A stretch of 64,000 nucleotides of DNA. Origin: Anaerolineales bacterium. Its GTDB lineage: Bacteria; Chloroflexota; Anaerolineae; Anaerolineales; E44-bin32. The notes beneath the pieces are model-generated. The model ran no database searches. It saw only the letters and a program-made list of their open reading frames with translations, and had not been told where the DNA came from. Position 1 is the first letter of the stretch. Every line of letters begins with the position of its first letter. The stretch spans positions 19,213 to 83,212 of the forward strand of contig JARGGH010000011.1 of NCBI GenBank assembly GCA_029210945.1. The letters are read 5' to 3'. The position numbers and the translations under genes are program-made. This document shows, in pieces, positions 37,942 through 46,316 of the stretch.

Positions 37942-38622
37942 TTAACGTGATGTCTGTTCGAAAAGGTCCACCGTCAAGCGCTGCACGCTGTAAGGGATAC
38001 CCTCTCCAAGGCCGTCAATTTCCACAAGTCGGGTCGGCACCCCGGCGGCACCCTGACGTTCGATAAACAGATTGCCCGCCTCGATCGATTGCTGATCCCT
38101 GCTCTCGACGATCGCCAAGATTGGGAAGCGCCCGACATGGCCCCCGCCGGGGTAACTGGTGGCTTCAATTGCGGAGACCCCTGCGATCGCCTGAGGGTAG
38201 CGGAAGGCGTAGCGCAGTGCAAAGCTGGCCGCCTCACCTCTGCCGGCCAGGAAGAACCGCTCCTGCAGACGATAGTTCTGGTAGAGCTCATTAAGGATGC
38301 CGGCCAGAATTCGTTCGTTGACCGGCCGGTCGAGTCCGCCCTCCCGGACATCCAGTTCGGGACACAGCAGGAAAAATTGATTCTCCTCGGCGATCTCAAA
38401 CCACTCTGTGATGCAATCCAGGCTGTTTGATTTGCTGTCGTGCAGCGCGATAAAAAGCGGCCACTGCTGAAAATCCGTGTATCCCTGCGGGGTGTAGAGA
38501 TAATAGCGGGATGGATGATCGTAGCTCAGCTCTGCAAAGCGATCGCCGGCTCCGCACGCGGATAAAAAAACCAATCCAACAATGCACAGCCATACGATAA
38601 GGTTTCGGTGATGGGATGCCAT
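37942..38622 (-). CDS. lipoprotein, alpha/beta-hydrolase (esterase-like) fold with altered nucleophile site
   Basis: 226 aa. Lipoprotein signal peptide with lipobox LSAC (Cys23). The body resembles feruloyl esterase/PHB depolymerase-like hydrolases: 'YYLYTPQGY', 'WPLFIALHDS' and a nucleophile elbow region RFFLAGRGEAASFALRYA. At the elbow the usual G-x-S-x-G reads G-R-G-E-A, so the catalytic serine seems to be lost. It may be a binding protein rather than an enzyme. Its start shares one base with the stop of the LysM gene upstream (TGATG), so the two surface proteins are coupled. Confidence 0.75.
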   Translation of the reverse strand: MASHHRNLIVWLCIVGLVFLSACGAGDRFAELSYDHPSRYYLYTPQGYTDFQQWPLFIALHDSKSNSLDCITEWFEIAEENQFFLLCPELDVREGGLDRPVNERILAGILNELYQNYRLQERFFLAGRGEAASFALRYAFRYPQAIAGVSAIEATSYPGGGHVGRFPILAIVESRDQQSIEAGNLFIERQGAAGVPTRLVEIDGLGEGIPYSVQRLTVDLFEQTSR

Positions 38623-39374
38623 CAGCTTATCGGGATCTTGAACGTCGATTGAATGGCTCCCGAGGCGTCGCGCAGCTCGATCTGCTTACCCGAAGTCCAG
38701 ACCGCTTCGTTCAAACCCCAGTACAGATCGATGGTCGTATTTGTTCCAGGGCGAGTGTGCACTTCGACCGCCCCGGTGCTGTAGAAGGTGAATTCTGGAA
38801 AAGTGAAGCGGTGGCCGGCGCCGTCCGAAAGCGTCCAGCCCGCCATTGAAACCTCTCCGCCCTGATTCAACAGTCGTACCGATTCAAGCTCCAGATCGCC
38901 GGCGCCCTCGATGCCGTTGATGATAACGGTGAGCGACGAACTTTCACCGCGTGTGTCGCTCCCTTCCGGCTCAGGCTCAGTCGTCGCGGCGATCACGTTT
39001 TGATCCGGGCCTTCAATCGACGGCAGAACGATTACCTGACCGGCGGAGAGGCTGTTGGGATCGTCAATCCGGTTGGTCGACATGAGCAGCTCGATATCGA
39101 CTTCGAAGACGTCGGCGATGTCTGACAGCGTATCGCCAACACGCACGGTATAGGTGCGGGGGGTCGGGGAAGGCGCCTTTGTCGGTGTGATCGTCGGCAC
39201 ACGGCTCGCCACCTGAGCGACCACATCAACAGTTGGCGAGGGCGTCTCCGAACTGCGCGGCGCGCCCGGCCGCCAGATGCTCAAGACGAGGATAACCGTC
39301 AACGCTGAGACAATGACGTTAAGTCCCAGATACAGCAGGTATTGCCGCCATGTCGCTCTTCGCACGGATCCCAT
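38622..39374 (-). CDS. membrane-anchored protein with LysM and lamin-tail domains
   Basis: 250 aa. N-terminal membrane anchor (about residues 15-35), Pro/Thr-rich linker, LysM domain (TYTVRVGDTLSDIADVFEVD onwards, ending in LSAGQVIVLP), then a lamin-tail domain (LESVRLLNQGGEVSMAGWTL...). LysM binds peptidoglycan-like glycans. The lamin-tail domain is common on bacterial surface proteins. Start ATG 39374 is only 8 nt behind a TGC-TATCAT box, so the mRNA is probably leaderless; the frame is open further upstream. One operon with the lipoprotein gene. Confidence 0.85.
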   Translation of the reverse strand: MGSVRRATWRQYLLYLGLNVIVSALTVILVLSIWRPGAPRSSETPSPTVDVVAQVASRVPTITPTKAPSPTPRTYTVRVGDTLSDIADVFEVDIELLMSTNRIDDPNSLSAGQVIVLPSIEGPDQNVIAATTEPEPEGSDTRGESSSLTVIINGIEGAGDLELESVRLLNQGGEVSMAGWTLSDGAGHRFTFPEFTFYSTGAVEVHTRPGTNTTIDLYWGLNEAVWTSGKQIELRDASGAIQSTFKIPIS

Positions 39375-39524
39375 GACCGCGCATGATAGCACAGCTTCTC
39401 TTGAAAAGGAATTGACGCCCTCCAAGCCGAAGGCATACAATTGTTTCCAGTTGGCCAGAGCCGCGAGCTTTCATTGAGAGGGAACGGTCGTCAACCCGCA
39501 CAATCATGATAAGGATGTTCCTCC

Positions 39525-40001
39525 ATGCCCTATATCATCGACGGACACAACTTGATCGCCGCGATGCCCGGCATCGAACTGCACGACCCCGATGATGAGC
39601 GTGCCTTGCTCGAGCTCCTGCAGCCGCTTGCAGCACTCGAAACGCGTCAGATTTTCGTCTACTTCGACCAGGGCCGGACAGGGGGGCGGAACGAGTTCAA
39701 GTTCGGCCGGGTCAGGGTGCGATTTGCCGTCCCACCTCGCACGGCCGATGATGCGATCCGCGCCCATCTGCAGAAGATCAGCGCCGAAGCGCCAAACTGG
39801 GTCATCGTCTCCTCCGACCGCGAAGTCCAACAGGAGGCGGCGCGAGTGGGCGCGCGCACGCTCAGCAGCCCCGCCTTTATCGAAGAGAAACTCAAACAGA
39901 GTGGCGCCCGACCCGAGGATGAAAAGCCCCGGGCGCCGCTTTCGCCGCACGAAATTGAACGCTGGGAGGCGCTCTTCCGCGACGGAGAAGAAGAGGTTTA
40001 A
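39525..40001 (+). CDS. NYN domain ribonuclease-like protein (YacP family)
   Basis: 158 aa NYN (PIN-like) domain: YIIDGHNLI at the start, VYFDQGRTGG, the DDAIRAHLQK helix and VSSDREVQQEA carry the acidic residues of the active site. YacP/Rae1-type proteins cut RNA, in Bacillus on the ribosome. It is slightly shorter than typical YacP proteins. It is followed by a candidate structured RNA and a terminator. Confidence 0.88.
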   Translation: MPYIIDGHNLIAAMPGIELHDPDDERALLELLQPLAALETRQIFVYFDQGRTGGRNEFKFGRVRVRFAVPPRTADDAIRAHLQKISAEAPNWVIVSSDREVQQEAARVGARTLSSPAFIEEKLKQSGARPEDEKPRAPLSPHEIERWEALFRDGEEEV

Positions 40002-40046
40002 TTAATTATTAATGCAATTCAGACCCGTTTGGTGTATTATATGGGT

Positions 40047-40202
40047 AGGACAAGCTGACTTTCGTAAGGATGTGTTGGTATCACAGTTTGTCTCAGGGGC
40101 GTCATCTCATCGAAGCCGTGCTTCCCCCCTGCACGTTCGATGGGACCCCGAAGATCAAGGACCGCCGGATGGTCCCCCCCCACATCCGGCGGTCCTCTTT
40201 TT
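40047..40202 (+). ncRNA. candidate structured small RNA with C-rich loops and terminator
   Basis: Three hairpins follow a possible -10 (TATTAT 40035-40040). Hairpin 1: GACAAGCTGA pairs with TCACAGTTTGTC (40049-40092). Hairpin 2: 40096-40149, with GGGG, TCATCGAA and CGTGC pairing to GCACG, TTCGATGG and CCCC; loop TTCCCCCCT. Hairpin 3: 14-bp perfect arms 40158-40171 and 40183-40196, a loop with eight C, then TCTTTTT, a terminator. The region lies between convergent genes and codes for no plausible protein. It could be an independent small RNA or a structured 3' end of the NYN mRNA. It does not fit SRP RNA, 6S RNA or tmRNA by eye. Confidence 0.5.
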
Positions 40203-40259
40203 AAGCAGATACGCCCCTTACGGGGCGCTCATCATCAATCGTCGTTTGACAGATCCCGC

Positions 40260-41147
40260 TCAGTTCTCGGGAAAATAAACCGCCACGACCGAGACGTCGG
40301 CACCTGCTCCGGCCTGTTCGGCTTTCTGCACAAGCGCTTCGCAATAGGCCTGGGGGCTGCTGTGCTGCGCGGCCTCGGCGCGCATCTCTTCTTCGTCCAG
40401 TGTGCTCCACAAGCCGTCCGAACACAGCAGCAGAAAACCGTCCCGCGGGATTGCTTCCACGTGAATATCGACCTTTACATCGATCGCTTTGCCCATCGCG
40501 TTCCAGAGCACATCCCGCTGTGGATGGGCCAGCGCTTCCTTCGCATCGATCGTGCCCGTCTCGACGAGTTCCTGGACCAGCGAATGATCGCGCGTTATCT
40601 GGCGGATCTCATCGCCGCTCAGGATGTAGGCGCGGCTATCCCCGACATGCCCCAGAATCATTTGTTGATCAAAAACGAGCGCGCTGGTGAGCGTCGTTGC
40701 GCGGCCTTCTGCTTGAGCACGCACCTCGCGATTGGCTTGCTGAATCGCAAGGCGCATCATTTCCTGCAGTGAGCGGGTATGGGTAACGGGTTCGGGTTCA
40801 AGAAAATCCAGGATCGCGCCCTGAGCGATATTCCGTCCAAGGCTGCGCACGGCCAGAGTGCTGGCCTTCAACCCGGCCGCATCTTCTCCATCACCGTCGG
40901 CGATGCAGAAGAGACCGAAGTCAGGTAAGTCATCATTGCCATCAGAAGTGCCGCTCAGCAAGAACAGCGCGTCGTTGTTCGTCGTGCGCCCCTTCCCTTT
41001 CGCCTGTGCAGCTCCACTGCTGATGTGCCGGCGCGCCCCGGCGGGCTTTTCGCCGCTCACCCGGCGAGGATCAAGTGGTGCCGTGGCTGCTTGATCCGGG
41101 GGTGGTTGGTCTGGTCCAGCGAAGAAGCGCCGGATGACTTCCATCAA
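40260..41147 (-). CDS. PP2C-family serine/threonine phosphatase
   Basis: 295 aa. After a Pro-rich N-terminal extension (about 45 residues) comes a PP2C domain: NDALFLL, IADGDGED, LGHVGDSRAYILSGDEI, RDHSLVQELVETGTI and LLLCSDGLWS. The metal-binding aspartates are kept, although the DGxGG motif reads DGDGE. Such phosphatases reverse Hanks-type kinase signals. It is convergent with the small RNA candidate. Other PP2C-related genes lie at 48493 and 51553, the first behind an FHA-domain gene. Confidence 0.88.
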   Translation of the reverse strand: MMEVIRRFFAGPDQPPPDQAATAPLDPRRVSGEKPAGARRHISSGAAQAKGKGRTTNNDALFLLSGTSDGNDDLPDFGLFCIADGDGEDAAGLKASTLAVRSLGRNIAQGAILDFLEPEPVTHTRSLQEMMRLAIQQANREVRAQAEGRATTLTSALVFDQQMILGHVGDSRAYILSGDEIRQITRDHSLVQELVETGTIDAKEALAHPQRDVLWNAMGKAIDVKVDIHVEAIPRDGFLLLCSDGLWSTLDEEEMRAEAAQHSSPQAYCEALVQKAEQAGAGADVSVVAVYFPEN

Positions 41148-41315
41148 TTTGTCCTGCCTTTCAAAAGAGACCAGCGACCATTTTACAATCGAGACTAGCT
41201 CGCGGCAAGAACGATGCCAGCCCGTGCCGTGCTTCTACATCGGCACCGCTCCCCTGAGCCTAAGAAGCGAGTGAACGAACGCCCGGAAGAAAGGGGGTGT
41301 TTGCTCAAGCAAAAG

Positions 41316-41388
41316 TGGGCCCGGCAGGATTCGAACCTGCGACCAACCGGTTATGAGCCGGCCGCTCTAACCACTGAGCTACGGGCCC
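41316..41388 (-). tRNA. tRNA with anticodon CAT (tRNA-Met or tRNA-Ile2)
   Basis: 73 nt on the minus strand: acceptor GGGCCCG/CGGGCCC, D-arm AGCTCAGTGGTTAGAGC, anticodon loop CTCATAA, T-arm GGTTCGAATCC. Not an initiator type by its D-arm and paired first acceptor base. Elongator Met and lysidine-modified Ile2 cannot be told apart by eye; the TTGGTCGC after the anticodon stem recalls Ile2. CCA not encoded. Confidence 0.92.
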
Positions 41389-41456
41389 GGAGCCCCACTA
41401 TTGTAGCATCCTTACTTTGTTGAGGGAGGGATCTTCCAGTGTGCTTCAGACGCAGA

Positions 41457-41484
41457 TAAAAAGGAAGACCGCCTCGAGCGGTCT
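41457..41484 (-). terminator. terminator behind tRNA-Gly
   Basis: Minus strand: AGACCGC/GCGGTCT arms (41466-41484) followed by TCCTTTTT, immediately after tRNA-Gly. Confidence 0.8.
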
Positions 41485-41487
41485 CAG

Positions 41488-41559
41488 AGCGGGCGACGGG
41501 ATTCGAACCCGTGAATGTCAGCTTGGAAGGCTGATGCCTTACCACTTGGCGACGCCCGC
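41488..41559 (-). tRNA. tRNA-Gly (TCC)
   Basis: 72 nt on the minus strand: acceptor GCGGGCG/CGCCCGC, D-arm CGCCAAGTGGTAAGGC, anticodon loop CTTCCAA with anticodon TCC, T-arm GGTTCGAATCC. CCA not encoded. Confidence 0.96.
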
Positions 41560-41633
41560 GTGTGATCGCATTCTAATTCCCCCGGTGCGGGGGGTCAAGC
41601 AACGAGCATACTTACCATGTCGTGCGGATGATT

Positions 41634-41960
41634 TTAGAGGACCGGCAGTCCCAGGTCATCTTGAGCGGATCCGGTGCCGTTGGTGACGAGGCGTTCATCA
41701 CCGCCCTTCCCCTCGAGGCGCACGCGCTGGTTTGCAACATAGTTACCGGGGATTTTGACCGGGTCCCCGGTGACAATCCTGGCGCCGGATTTGATTTTTT
41801 TCAGCAATGTATCTCGCTCAAAGATCCGTACGTCACTCCATATTACTCCGCGACGCTCATAGCCTCTAGCGAATTCCAGCACCCCGTCCTCGGTATACCG
41901 TGCGGCCACCAGGACGATGTCCAGTCTGCGAGAATCCTTATTCACTTTTTGACCGCGCAC
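41634..41960 (-). CDS. small hypothetical protein between tRNA genes
   Basis: 108 aa from a GTG with GGAGG 5 nt upstream. The sequence is soluble, basic and well balanced (RRLDIVLVAARYTEDGVLEF..., then RIVTGDPVKIPGNYVA). It lies on the same strand between tRNA-Pro and tRNA-Gly. No domain is recognised. The strong ribosome site and protein-like composition support a real gene; a function cannot be given. Confidence 0.6.
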   Translation of the reverse strand: MRGQKVNKDSRRLDIVLVAARYTEDGVLEFARGYERRGVIWSDVRIFERDTLLKKIKSGARIVTGDPVKIPGNYVANQRVRLEGKGGDERLVTNGTGSAQDDLGLPVL

Positions 41961-41997
41961 CGAACCCTCCCATGCCTACGGTGTTATATACAAACAG

Positions 41998-42071
41998 TCG
42001 GGGTGGGCGGACTTGAACCGCCGACCTCCGCGTCCCAAACGCGGCGCGCTTCCACGCTGCGCTACACCCCG
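41998..42071 (-). tRNA. tRNA-Pro (TGG)
   Basis: 74 nt on the minus strand: acceptor CGGGGTG/CACCCCG typical of tRNA-Pro, D-arm AGCGCAGCGTGGAAGCGC, anticodon loop TTTGGGA with anticodon TGG, T-arm GGTTCAAGTCC. CCA not encoded. Confidence 0.97.
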
Positions 42072-42499
42072 GCTGCGATGAGTATAAAACTCAAGGGTGT
42101 AGGGGTCAAGCATCGAGGCTAAATGGAATAGAGAGCGGGGAGTGGAAATAATGTGACCAGGGCACTCTGTTACTCTGACACCCGGGCACACAGGAACGAT
42201 GCTCCGATGGCGACCAGCCCCTCGCCCCTTGGGGGCGAGCGGTTCGGGGTGAGAGGTCCATCAATCACGACGCCTCGGTAGTCCTACCGAAAGTGCTTTC
42301 ACGCCCTTGGCTCAAGCGCCTCCTTCTTTCACCACAGTACGGGCTGAAGCGCGTGGCTTTATTGGGGAGGAACTTGGAATGAGAGCTGCGGATGCAGGGA
42401 TGGCGAGATCTGGCCCCCGGGCATATCAGGGCCGGAGACGACTTTAAAGAGGCAGCCCCTACTCCTCTTCGATCTTGCGCGCCTTGTCTGAAATATGAT
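42072..42499. other. intergenic region without a clear gene
   Basis: About 430 nt between tRNA-Pro and the lexA terminator. I see no convincing coding frame. It holds 'CCCCTTGGGGGCGAGCGGTTC' type low-complexity and, near 42345, ACGGGCTGAAGCGCGTGGCT, which resembles strings near 55830 and 55990 and may be a dispersed repeat. Confidence 0.5.
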
Positions 42500-42528
42500 G
42501 AAGAAAGGGCACGGCTGAGCCGTGCCCT
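42500..42528 (-). terminator. lexA terminator
   Basis: Minus strand: AGGGCACGGC/GCCGTGCCCT perfect 10-bp arms with a 3-nt loop, followed by TTCTTC. It stands about 35 nt behind the lexA stop. Confidence 0.65.
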
Positions 42529-42561
42529 CACAAATGTTTATTCTGTTTCAGGAACCGCTGA

Positions 42562-43221
42562 TCAATCCAACTGGCGGATGACCAGCATCACCTTGCCCTG
42601 GACTTCCATCCGTTCCGTAGGTTCGATGATGATCGCGTCCATCAGCGGGTTGGCCGGCTGCAGCCGCACCCGGTTCCCATCACGGTAAATATATTTTAAG
42701 GTTGTTTCCTCACGCTCCTGCAGCCAGACCGCAACCATGTCGCCGTTGTGCCACTCAGGCTCCCTGCGCATCACGACGATGTCACCGTCGCTGACCATCG
42801 CGTCGATCATCGAATCGCCGCGCACTTCCAGCGCAAACAGGTCCTCCGCAGGACCAACCATATCGCGCGTGATTTCGATCGCTTCGTCCGCACCGAACAT
42901 CGGCGAATCGGTCCCGGGGAGCGGCACCGGCTCGCTGGCGAAAATGCGGCCCACCATCGGGATGCGGATGACATCGCCCAGCGACCCGGTCGCCTTCACA
43001 AGCTTATCCGTCAGACGGATGCCGCGCGACACATTCTGGTCGCGATCGAGAAACCCCTCTTCGACCAGCCGGTTAAGGTTGTAGTTAACCACTGATGTCG
43101 ATGAGATATTCACCGCTTTGCCGATCTGGCGGATCGAGGGCGGGTACCCGTTCTCGACGGTGAAATGCTGGATATAATCGAGCATGCGGTGCTGTCGATC
43201 GGTTAGTTTCTTTTTCGCCAT
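42562..43221 (-). CDS. lexA: SOS repressor LexA
   Basis: 219 aa. Winged-helix N-terminus (LTDRQHRMLDYIQHFTVENG then PPSIRQIG), peptidase S24 C-terminus with the catalytic serine in VRGDSMIDAMV and the lysine in ETTLKYIYRDG. The self-cleavage site, Ala-Gly in most LexA proteins (GRVAAGEP in E. coli), appears as Ala-Ser here (GRIFASEP). Start ATG 43221 has AGGAGG 5 nt upstream; the open frame upstream has no ribosome site. A GAAC-N4-GTTC box in its own promoter shows autoregulation. Confidence 0.95.
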   Translation of the reverse strand: MAKKKLTDRQHRMLDYIQHFTVENGYPPSIRQIGKAVNISSTSVVNYNLNRLVEEGFLDRDQNVSRGIRLTDKLVKATGSLGDVIRIPMVGRIFASEPVPLPGTDSPMFGADEAIEITRDMVGPAEDLFALEVRGDSMIDAMVSDGDIVVMRREPEWHNGDMVAVWLQEREETTLKYIYRDGNRVRLQPANPLMDAIIIEPTERMEVQGKVMLVIRQLD

Positions 43222-43292
43222 TATCGCCTCCTGGCAGTCACCCAGCTTCTTACAACACCGGACGACCTGTTGCAGGGCGCACACTTGTTCGT

Positions 43293-43321
43293 ATTTTAGC
43301 GGAACATACGTTCTATGTCAA
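43293..43321 (-). promoter_or_regulatory. lexA promoter with SOS box
   Basis: Minus strand: TTGACA (43316-43321), 17-nt spacer, TAAAAT (43293-43298). The spacer holds GAACGTATGTTC (43302-43313), a perfect Bacillus/Chloroflexota-type SOS box. LexA bound here would shut its own promoter. Confidence 0.85.
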
Positions 43322-43379
43322 GCGAGCGTAGTGGTTTAGCCAGAACGGCGTTTTCGGCAGGGCAATCCCCTTTTGATGC

Positions 43380-43632
43380 CGGAACTCGGGATCAGGCAAT
43401 CGGGGATCAGGAATTCATGGTCACCCGGACGCCGAGCGCTCGTAGGCAAACTTCCGGACTCCCCATACAGAATTCCACGGGCGATCGCGCTCGCGGAGTC
43501 CGTCAGCTTGCTGACGGCTGCGCAGCAGAACGGAGATCGTTACGCAGGCCAATCAGGCCTCCCCGTTTGCCGGCTCCCGCCAGCCCCGAAGGCAAGCCTT
43601 CGGACTCCAACCAACAACTGTTATCTTGAAAC
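43380..43632. repeat. repeat-rich intergenic stretch
   Basis: Contains ACTCGGGATCAGGCAATC and GGGGATCAGGAATTC (relatives of strings at 29100 and 55760), and two copies of a GGCAA(A/G)C(T)TTC(C)GGACTCC unit (about 43443 and 43592), the second inside a CCGAAGGC...GCCTTCGG hairpin. No coding frame is convincing. Confidence 0.5.
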
Positions 43633-43896
43633 CTATTTATGCAACCCGGGTGCCGGGGTGCCTGATCCGCCGGGTGCCATGCAGGTGAGAAAAAAAGGCT
43701 CGTTAGCTTCTCCCATCACTTGAACCCCTCTAGCAATGTTCTCAGGCCCGATTGTGGGGTAGGCACGAAGCGTAAGCCGCCGCTCAAGAACCTGTGTCGA
43801 CCTGGTCATGATGACGGTCCGATGATCGCGCTCCAACAGCCCATCATGCTGGATCTGATCAACGGTAAGCTGCTTAGCAATTGCGAACTGCCCCAT
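43633..43896 (-). CDS. small hypothetical protein
   Basis: 87 aa from ATG 43896, which has AGGAGA 8 nt upstream. Sequence starts MGQFAIAKQLTVDQIQHDGL and includes TVIMTRSTQVLERRLTLRA; no domain is recognised and the last 15 residues are Gly/Pro-rich. It is divergent from xpt. The ribosome site supports expression; function unknown. Confidence 0.45.
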   Translation of the reverse strand: MGQFAIAKQLTVDQIQHDGLLERDHRTVIMTRSTQVLERRLTLRAYPTIGPENIARGVQVMGEANEPFFLTCMAPGGSGTPAPGLHK

Positions 43897-44052
43897 GGTA
43901 AAAATCTCCTGGCTATTCACAGAATACAGCATGCTGTAGAGCCCTTAGAAACCGCCAAGAATTGTCCCGGGATCGTGCGCGCCGCGCACAGTTGCGCTCG
44001 CCGATCACGCAAGTACAATGCGGATATTCGCCATAATCCATGAGGGAACAGC

Positions 44053-44625
44053 ATGCAAGCATTGAAGGAACGCATACTTGCCGAAGGTCAAAATCTTGGC
44101 GGGGGGATCCTCAAGGTGGATGGTTTCATTAACCATCAAGTCGATCCGGGTTTAATGCAAGCCTGCGGGGAAGAACTCGCCCGACGCTTCGCCAACATCG
44201 GCGCCACCAAGGTGCTCACCGCGGAGATATCCGGGATCGCCCCGGCACTGACGACTGCAGGCCAGCTTAATTTACCAGTCGTCTATGCCCGCAAACACAA
44301 ACCAATCACGATGCCCGATCAAGTCTTTCTCACCCTCACCCCTTCGCATACCAAAGGCCGCACCGTTGAATTGATCGTCTCCCCTGAATACCTCGGCGCG
44401 AAGGAGCGCGTGCTCATCATCGACGATTTCCTCGCTTCCGGTCAGACCATCCTCGGTCTGGTACGCCTCGCTCAAGCCGCCGGTGCGAGCATCGTCGGGA
44501 TCGGCGCGCTGGTCGAGAAAGCCTTTGAGGGTGGACGCGCGGCGCTGGAATATTTGAACGTCCCCATCGAGTCACTCGCCATCATTTCACGCATGGAAGG
44601 TGACGAGATCACCTTCTCGGACTGA
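44053..44625 (+). CDS. xpt: xanthine phosphoribosyltransferase
   Basis: 190 aa, the normal Xpt length. PRPP-binding motif [13 protein letters not shown] (about residues 122-134), substrate segment [11 protein letters not shown] and [10 protein letters not shown] are typical. It converts xanthine to XMP. It is followed 4 nt later by guaA, which turns XMP into GMP, so the pair makes GMP from xanthine. A TACAAT box (about 44015) could be its promoter. No purine riboswitch is seen upstream. Confidence 0.95.
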   Translation: MQALKERILAEGQNLGGGILKVDGFINHQVDPGLMQACGEELARRFANIGATKVLTAEISGIAPALTTAGQLNLPVVYARKHKPITMPDQVFLTLTPSHTKGRTVELIVSPEYLGAKERVLIIDDFLASGQTILGLVRLAQAAGASIVGIGALVEKAFEGGRAALEYLNVPIESLAIISRMEGDEITFSD

Positions 44626-44629
44626 CTCT

Positions 44630-46210
44630 ATGGATGCGATCGCGATCCTCGATTTCGGATCACAGTATGCACAACTGATTGCACGTCGTGTGCGCGAGGC
44701 GCATGTCTATTGCGAGCTCTTCCCCTTCGACGCGCCTGCTTCCGAAGTGCTCACCCTCGATCCGCGTGGGTTTATCCTCTCCGGCGGGCCGGCCTCTGTC
44801 TACGAACACGGGGCGCCCCAGGTACCCTCCTACGTGCTGCAAAGCAAGCTCCCAATCCTGGGCATTTGCTACGGGATGCAGGCGTTGACTCATTCGCTGG
44901 GCGGAGAGGTCTCAGCCTCCGCTCAACGCGAATACGGACCGGCTTCCATCGAAGTCCTCAGGACCGATGCTCTGCTGCCAGAGCAGCGCTACCAGGTCTG
45001 GATGTCGCACGGCGACCGGATCGAGACTCCCCCGCCCGGGTTTGAGGTGCTGGCACGCTCGGATCACTCGCCGATTGCGGTGATGGTCAATCACAATGAG
45101 CGACGCTACGGCATCCAATTCCACCCCGAGGTTCAACATACCCCGCGCGGCGTGGAGATCTTGCGCCATTTCGTCATCGACATCTGCGGCGCCAAACCGA
45201 CCTGGAACCCGGCCTCGATCATCGATGCCAGTATCGAGGATATCCGGACCAGGATAGGTGGAGGGCGCGCCATCGCAGGTGTCAGCGGGGGCGTCGATTC
45301 GGCTGTGGCCGCCGCGCTTGTCCACCGGGCGATCGGCGATCAGCTGACCTGTATCTTCGTGAACAACGGCCTGCTGCGCGCCGGCGAGGCGCAGTCCGTG
45401 ACGCAGACCTTTAAAGACGTCCTCGGGGCACGCTTAATCGCCATCGACGCGACGGAGAGTTTCCTTGAGGCGCTCGAGGATGTAAACGATCCCGAAGAGA
45501 AACGGGTCCGCATCGGGGAGCTCTTCATCCGTACATTTGAGGAACAGGCGCGCCAGCTGGGTGATGCAGCCTACCTCGTCCAGGGCACGATCTACCCGGA
45601 CGTGGTCGAATCGAGCGGGCCGGATCGCAGCATCGCGGCACGCATCAAAACCCATCACAACGTCGGCGGGCTGCCGGAAGATATGCACTTTGACCTGATT
45701 GAACCGCTGCGTTACCTGTTTAAAGATGAGGTGCGGGCGGTTGGGCTGGAACTCGGTTTGCCCTCCACAACCATCAACCGGCAGCCCTTTCCGGGGCCGG
45801 GGCTTGCCGTGCGCTGTCTTGGCGTGGTGACCCACAGCCGCCTCGAAAGGCTGCGACAGGCAGATCGCATCGTGCTCGAAGAGCTCGAGTTGGCGGGATT
45901 GCTCCCCCCGAGCGAACTTTCAGCAACCAGGCGGCAAGAATGCTCCCCGTTCGAAGGGGGCATCGCCCAGGCGTTTGCGGTGCTGCTTCCGGTTTACTCG
46001 GTGGGTGTGATGGGTGATGCGCGCACCTATGCGGAAACCGTGGCGATACGCGCAGTCACCACCGATGACTTTATGACCGCGGACTGGGCGCGCATCCCTG
46101 ATGAGATCCTCGCCCGCATGAGCAACCGGATCGTCAACGAGGTTCAGGGCGTCAATCGAGTTGTCTACGACATCTCGAGCAAACCACCCGCGACGATCGA
46201 ATGGGAATAG
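44630..46210 (+). CDS. guaA: GMP synthase (glutamine-hydrolysing)
   Basis: 526 aa. Class I glutamine amidotransferase domain ([16 protein letters not shown] with the catalytic Cys, [11 protein letters not shown]), ATP-pyrophosphatase domain with P-loop [12 protein letters not shown], and the C-terminal dimerisation domain ending [13 protein letters not shown]. It makes GMP from XMP. Start ATG 44630, 4 nt after xpt; an earlier in-frame GTG at 44600 lies inside xpt and is unlikely. Confidence 0.97.
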   Translation: MDAIAILDFGSQYAQLIARRVREAHVYCELFPFDAPASEVLTLDPRGFILSGGPASVYEHGAPQVPSYVLQSKLPILGICYGMQALTHSLGGEVSASAQREYGPASIEVLRTDALLPEQRYQVWMSHGDRIETPPPGFEVLARSDHSPIAVMVNHNERRYGIQFHPEVQHTPRGVEILRHFVIDICGAKPTWNPASIIDASIEDIRTRIGGGRAIAGVSGGVDSAVAAALVHRAIGDQLTCIFVNNGLLRAGEAQSVTQTFKDVLGARLIAIDATESFLEALEDVNDPEEKRVRIGELFIRTFEEQARQLGDAAYLVQGTIYPDVVESSGPDRSIAARIKTHHNVGGLPEDMHFDLIEPLRYLFKDEVRAVGLELGLPSTTINRQPFPGPGLAVRCLGVVTHSRLERLRQADRIVLEELELAGLLPPSELSATRRQECSPFEGGIAQAFAVLLPVYSVGVMGDARTYAETVAIRAVTTDDFMTADWARIPDEILARMSNRIVNEVQGVNRVVYDISSKPPATIEWE

Positions 46211-46316
46211 ATAGACAAAATCGGGATCATTAACGCCCATGCCGGGATGAGCGCGTGATAGAACGGCCGGCCTGACTCCAGCCCGAGTCCCCCTCTAACT
46301 TAGTTTCCAGAGATCG

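Noticed and set aside
40047..40202. SRP RNA, 6S RNA or tmRNA at the structured region
   Set aside because: The SRP tetraloop domain, the 6S open-bubble layout and a tmRNA tag frame with tRNA-like ends are all missing.
42072..43632. CRISPR array in the repeat-containing spacers
   Set aside because: Repeats are few, degenerate and unevenly spaced; no cas genes are present.
43940..44052. Purine riboswitch before xpt-guaA
   Set aside because: The conserved three-way junction and its loop sequences are absent; only a TACAAT box and a short leader are visible.
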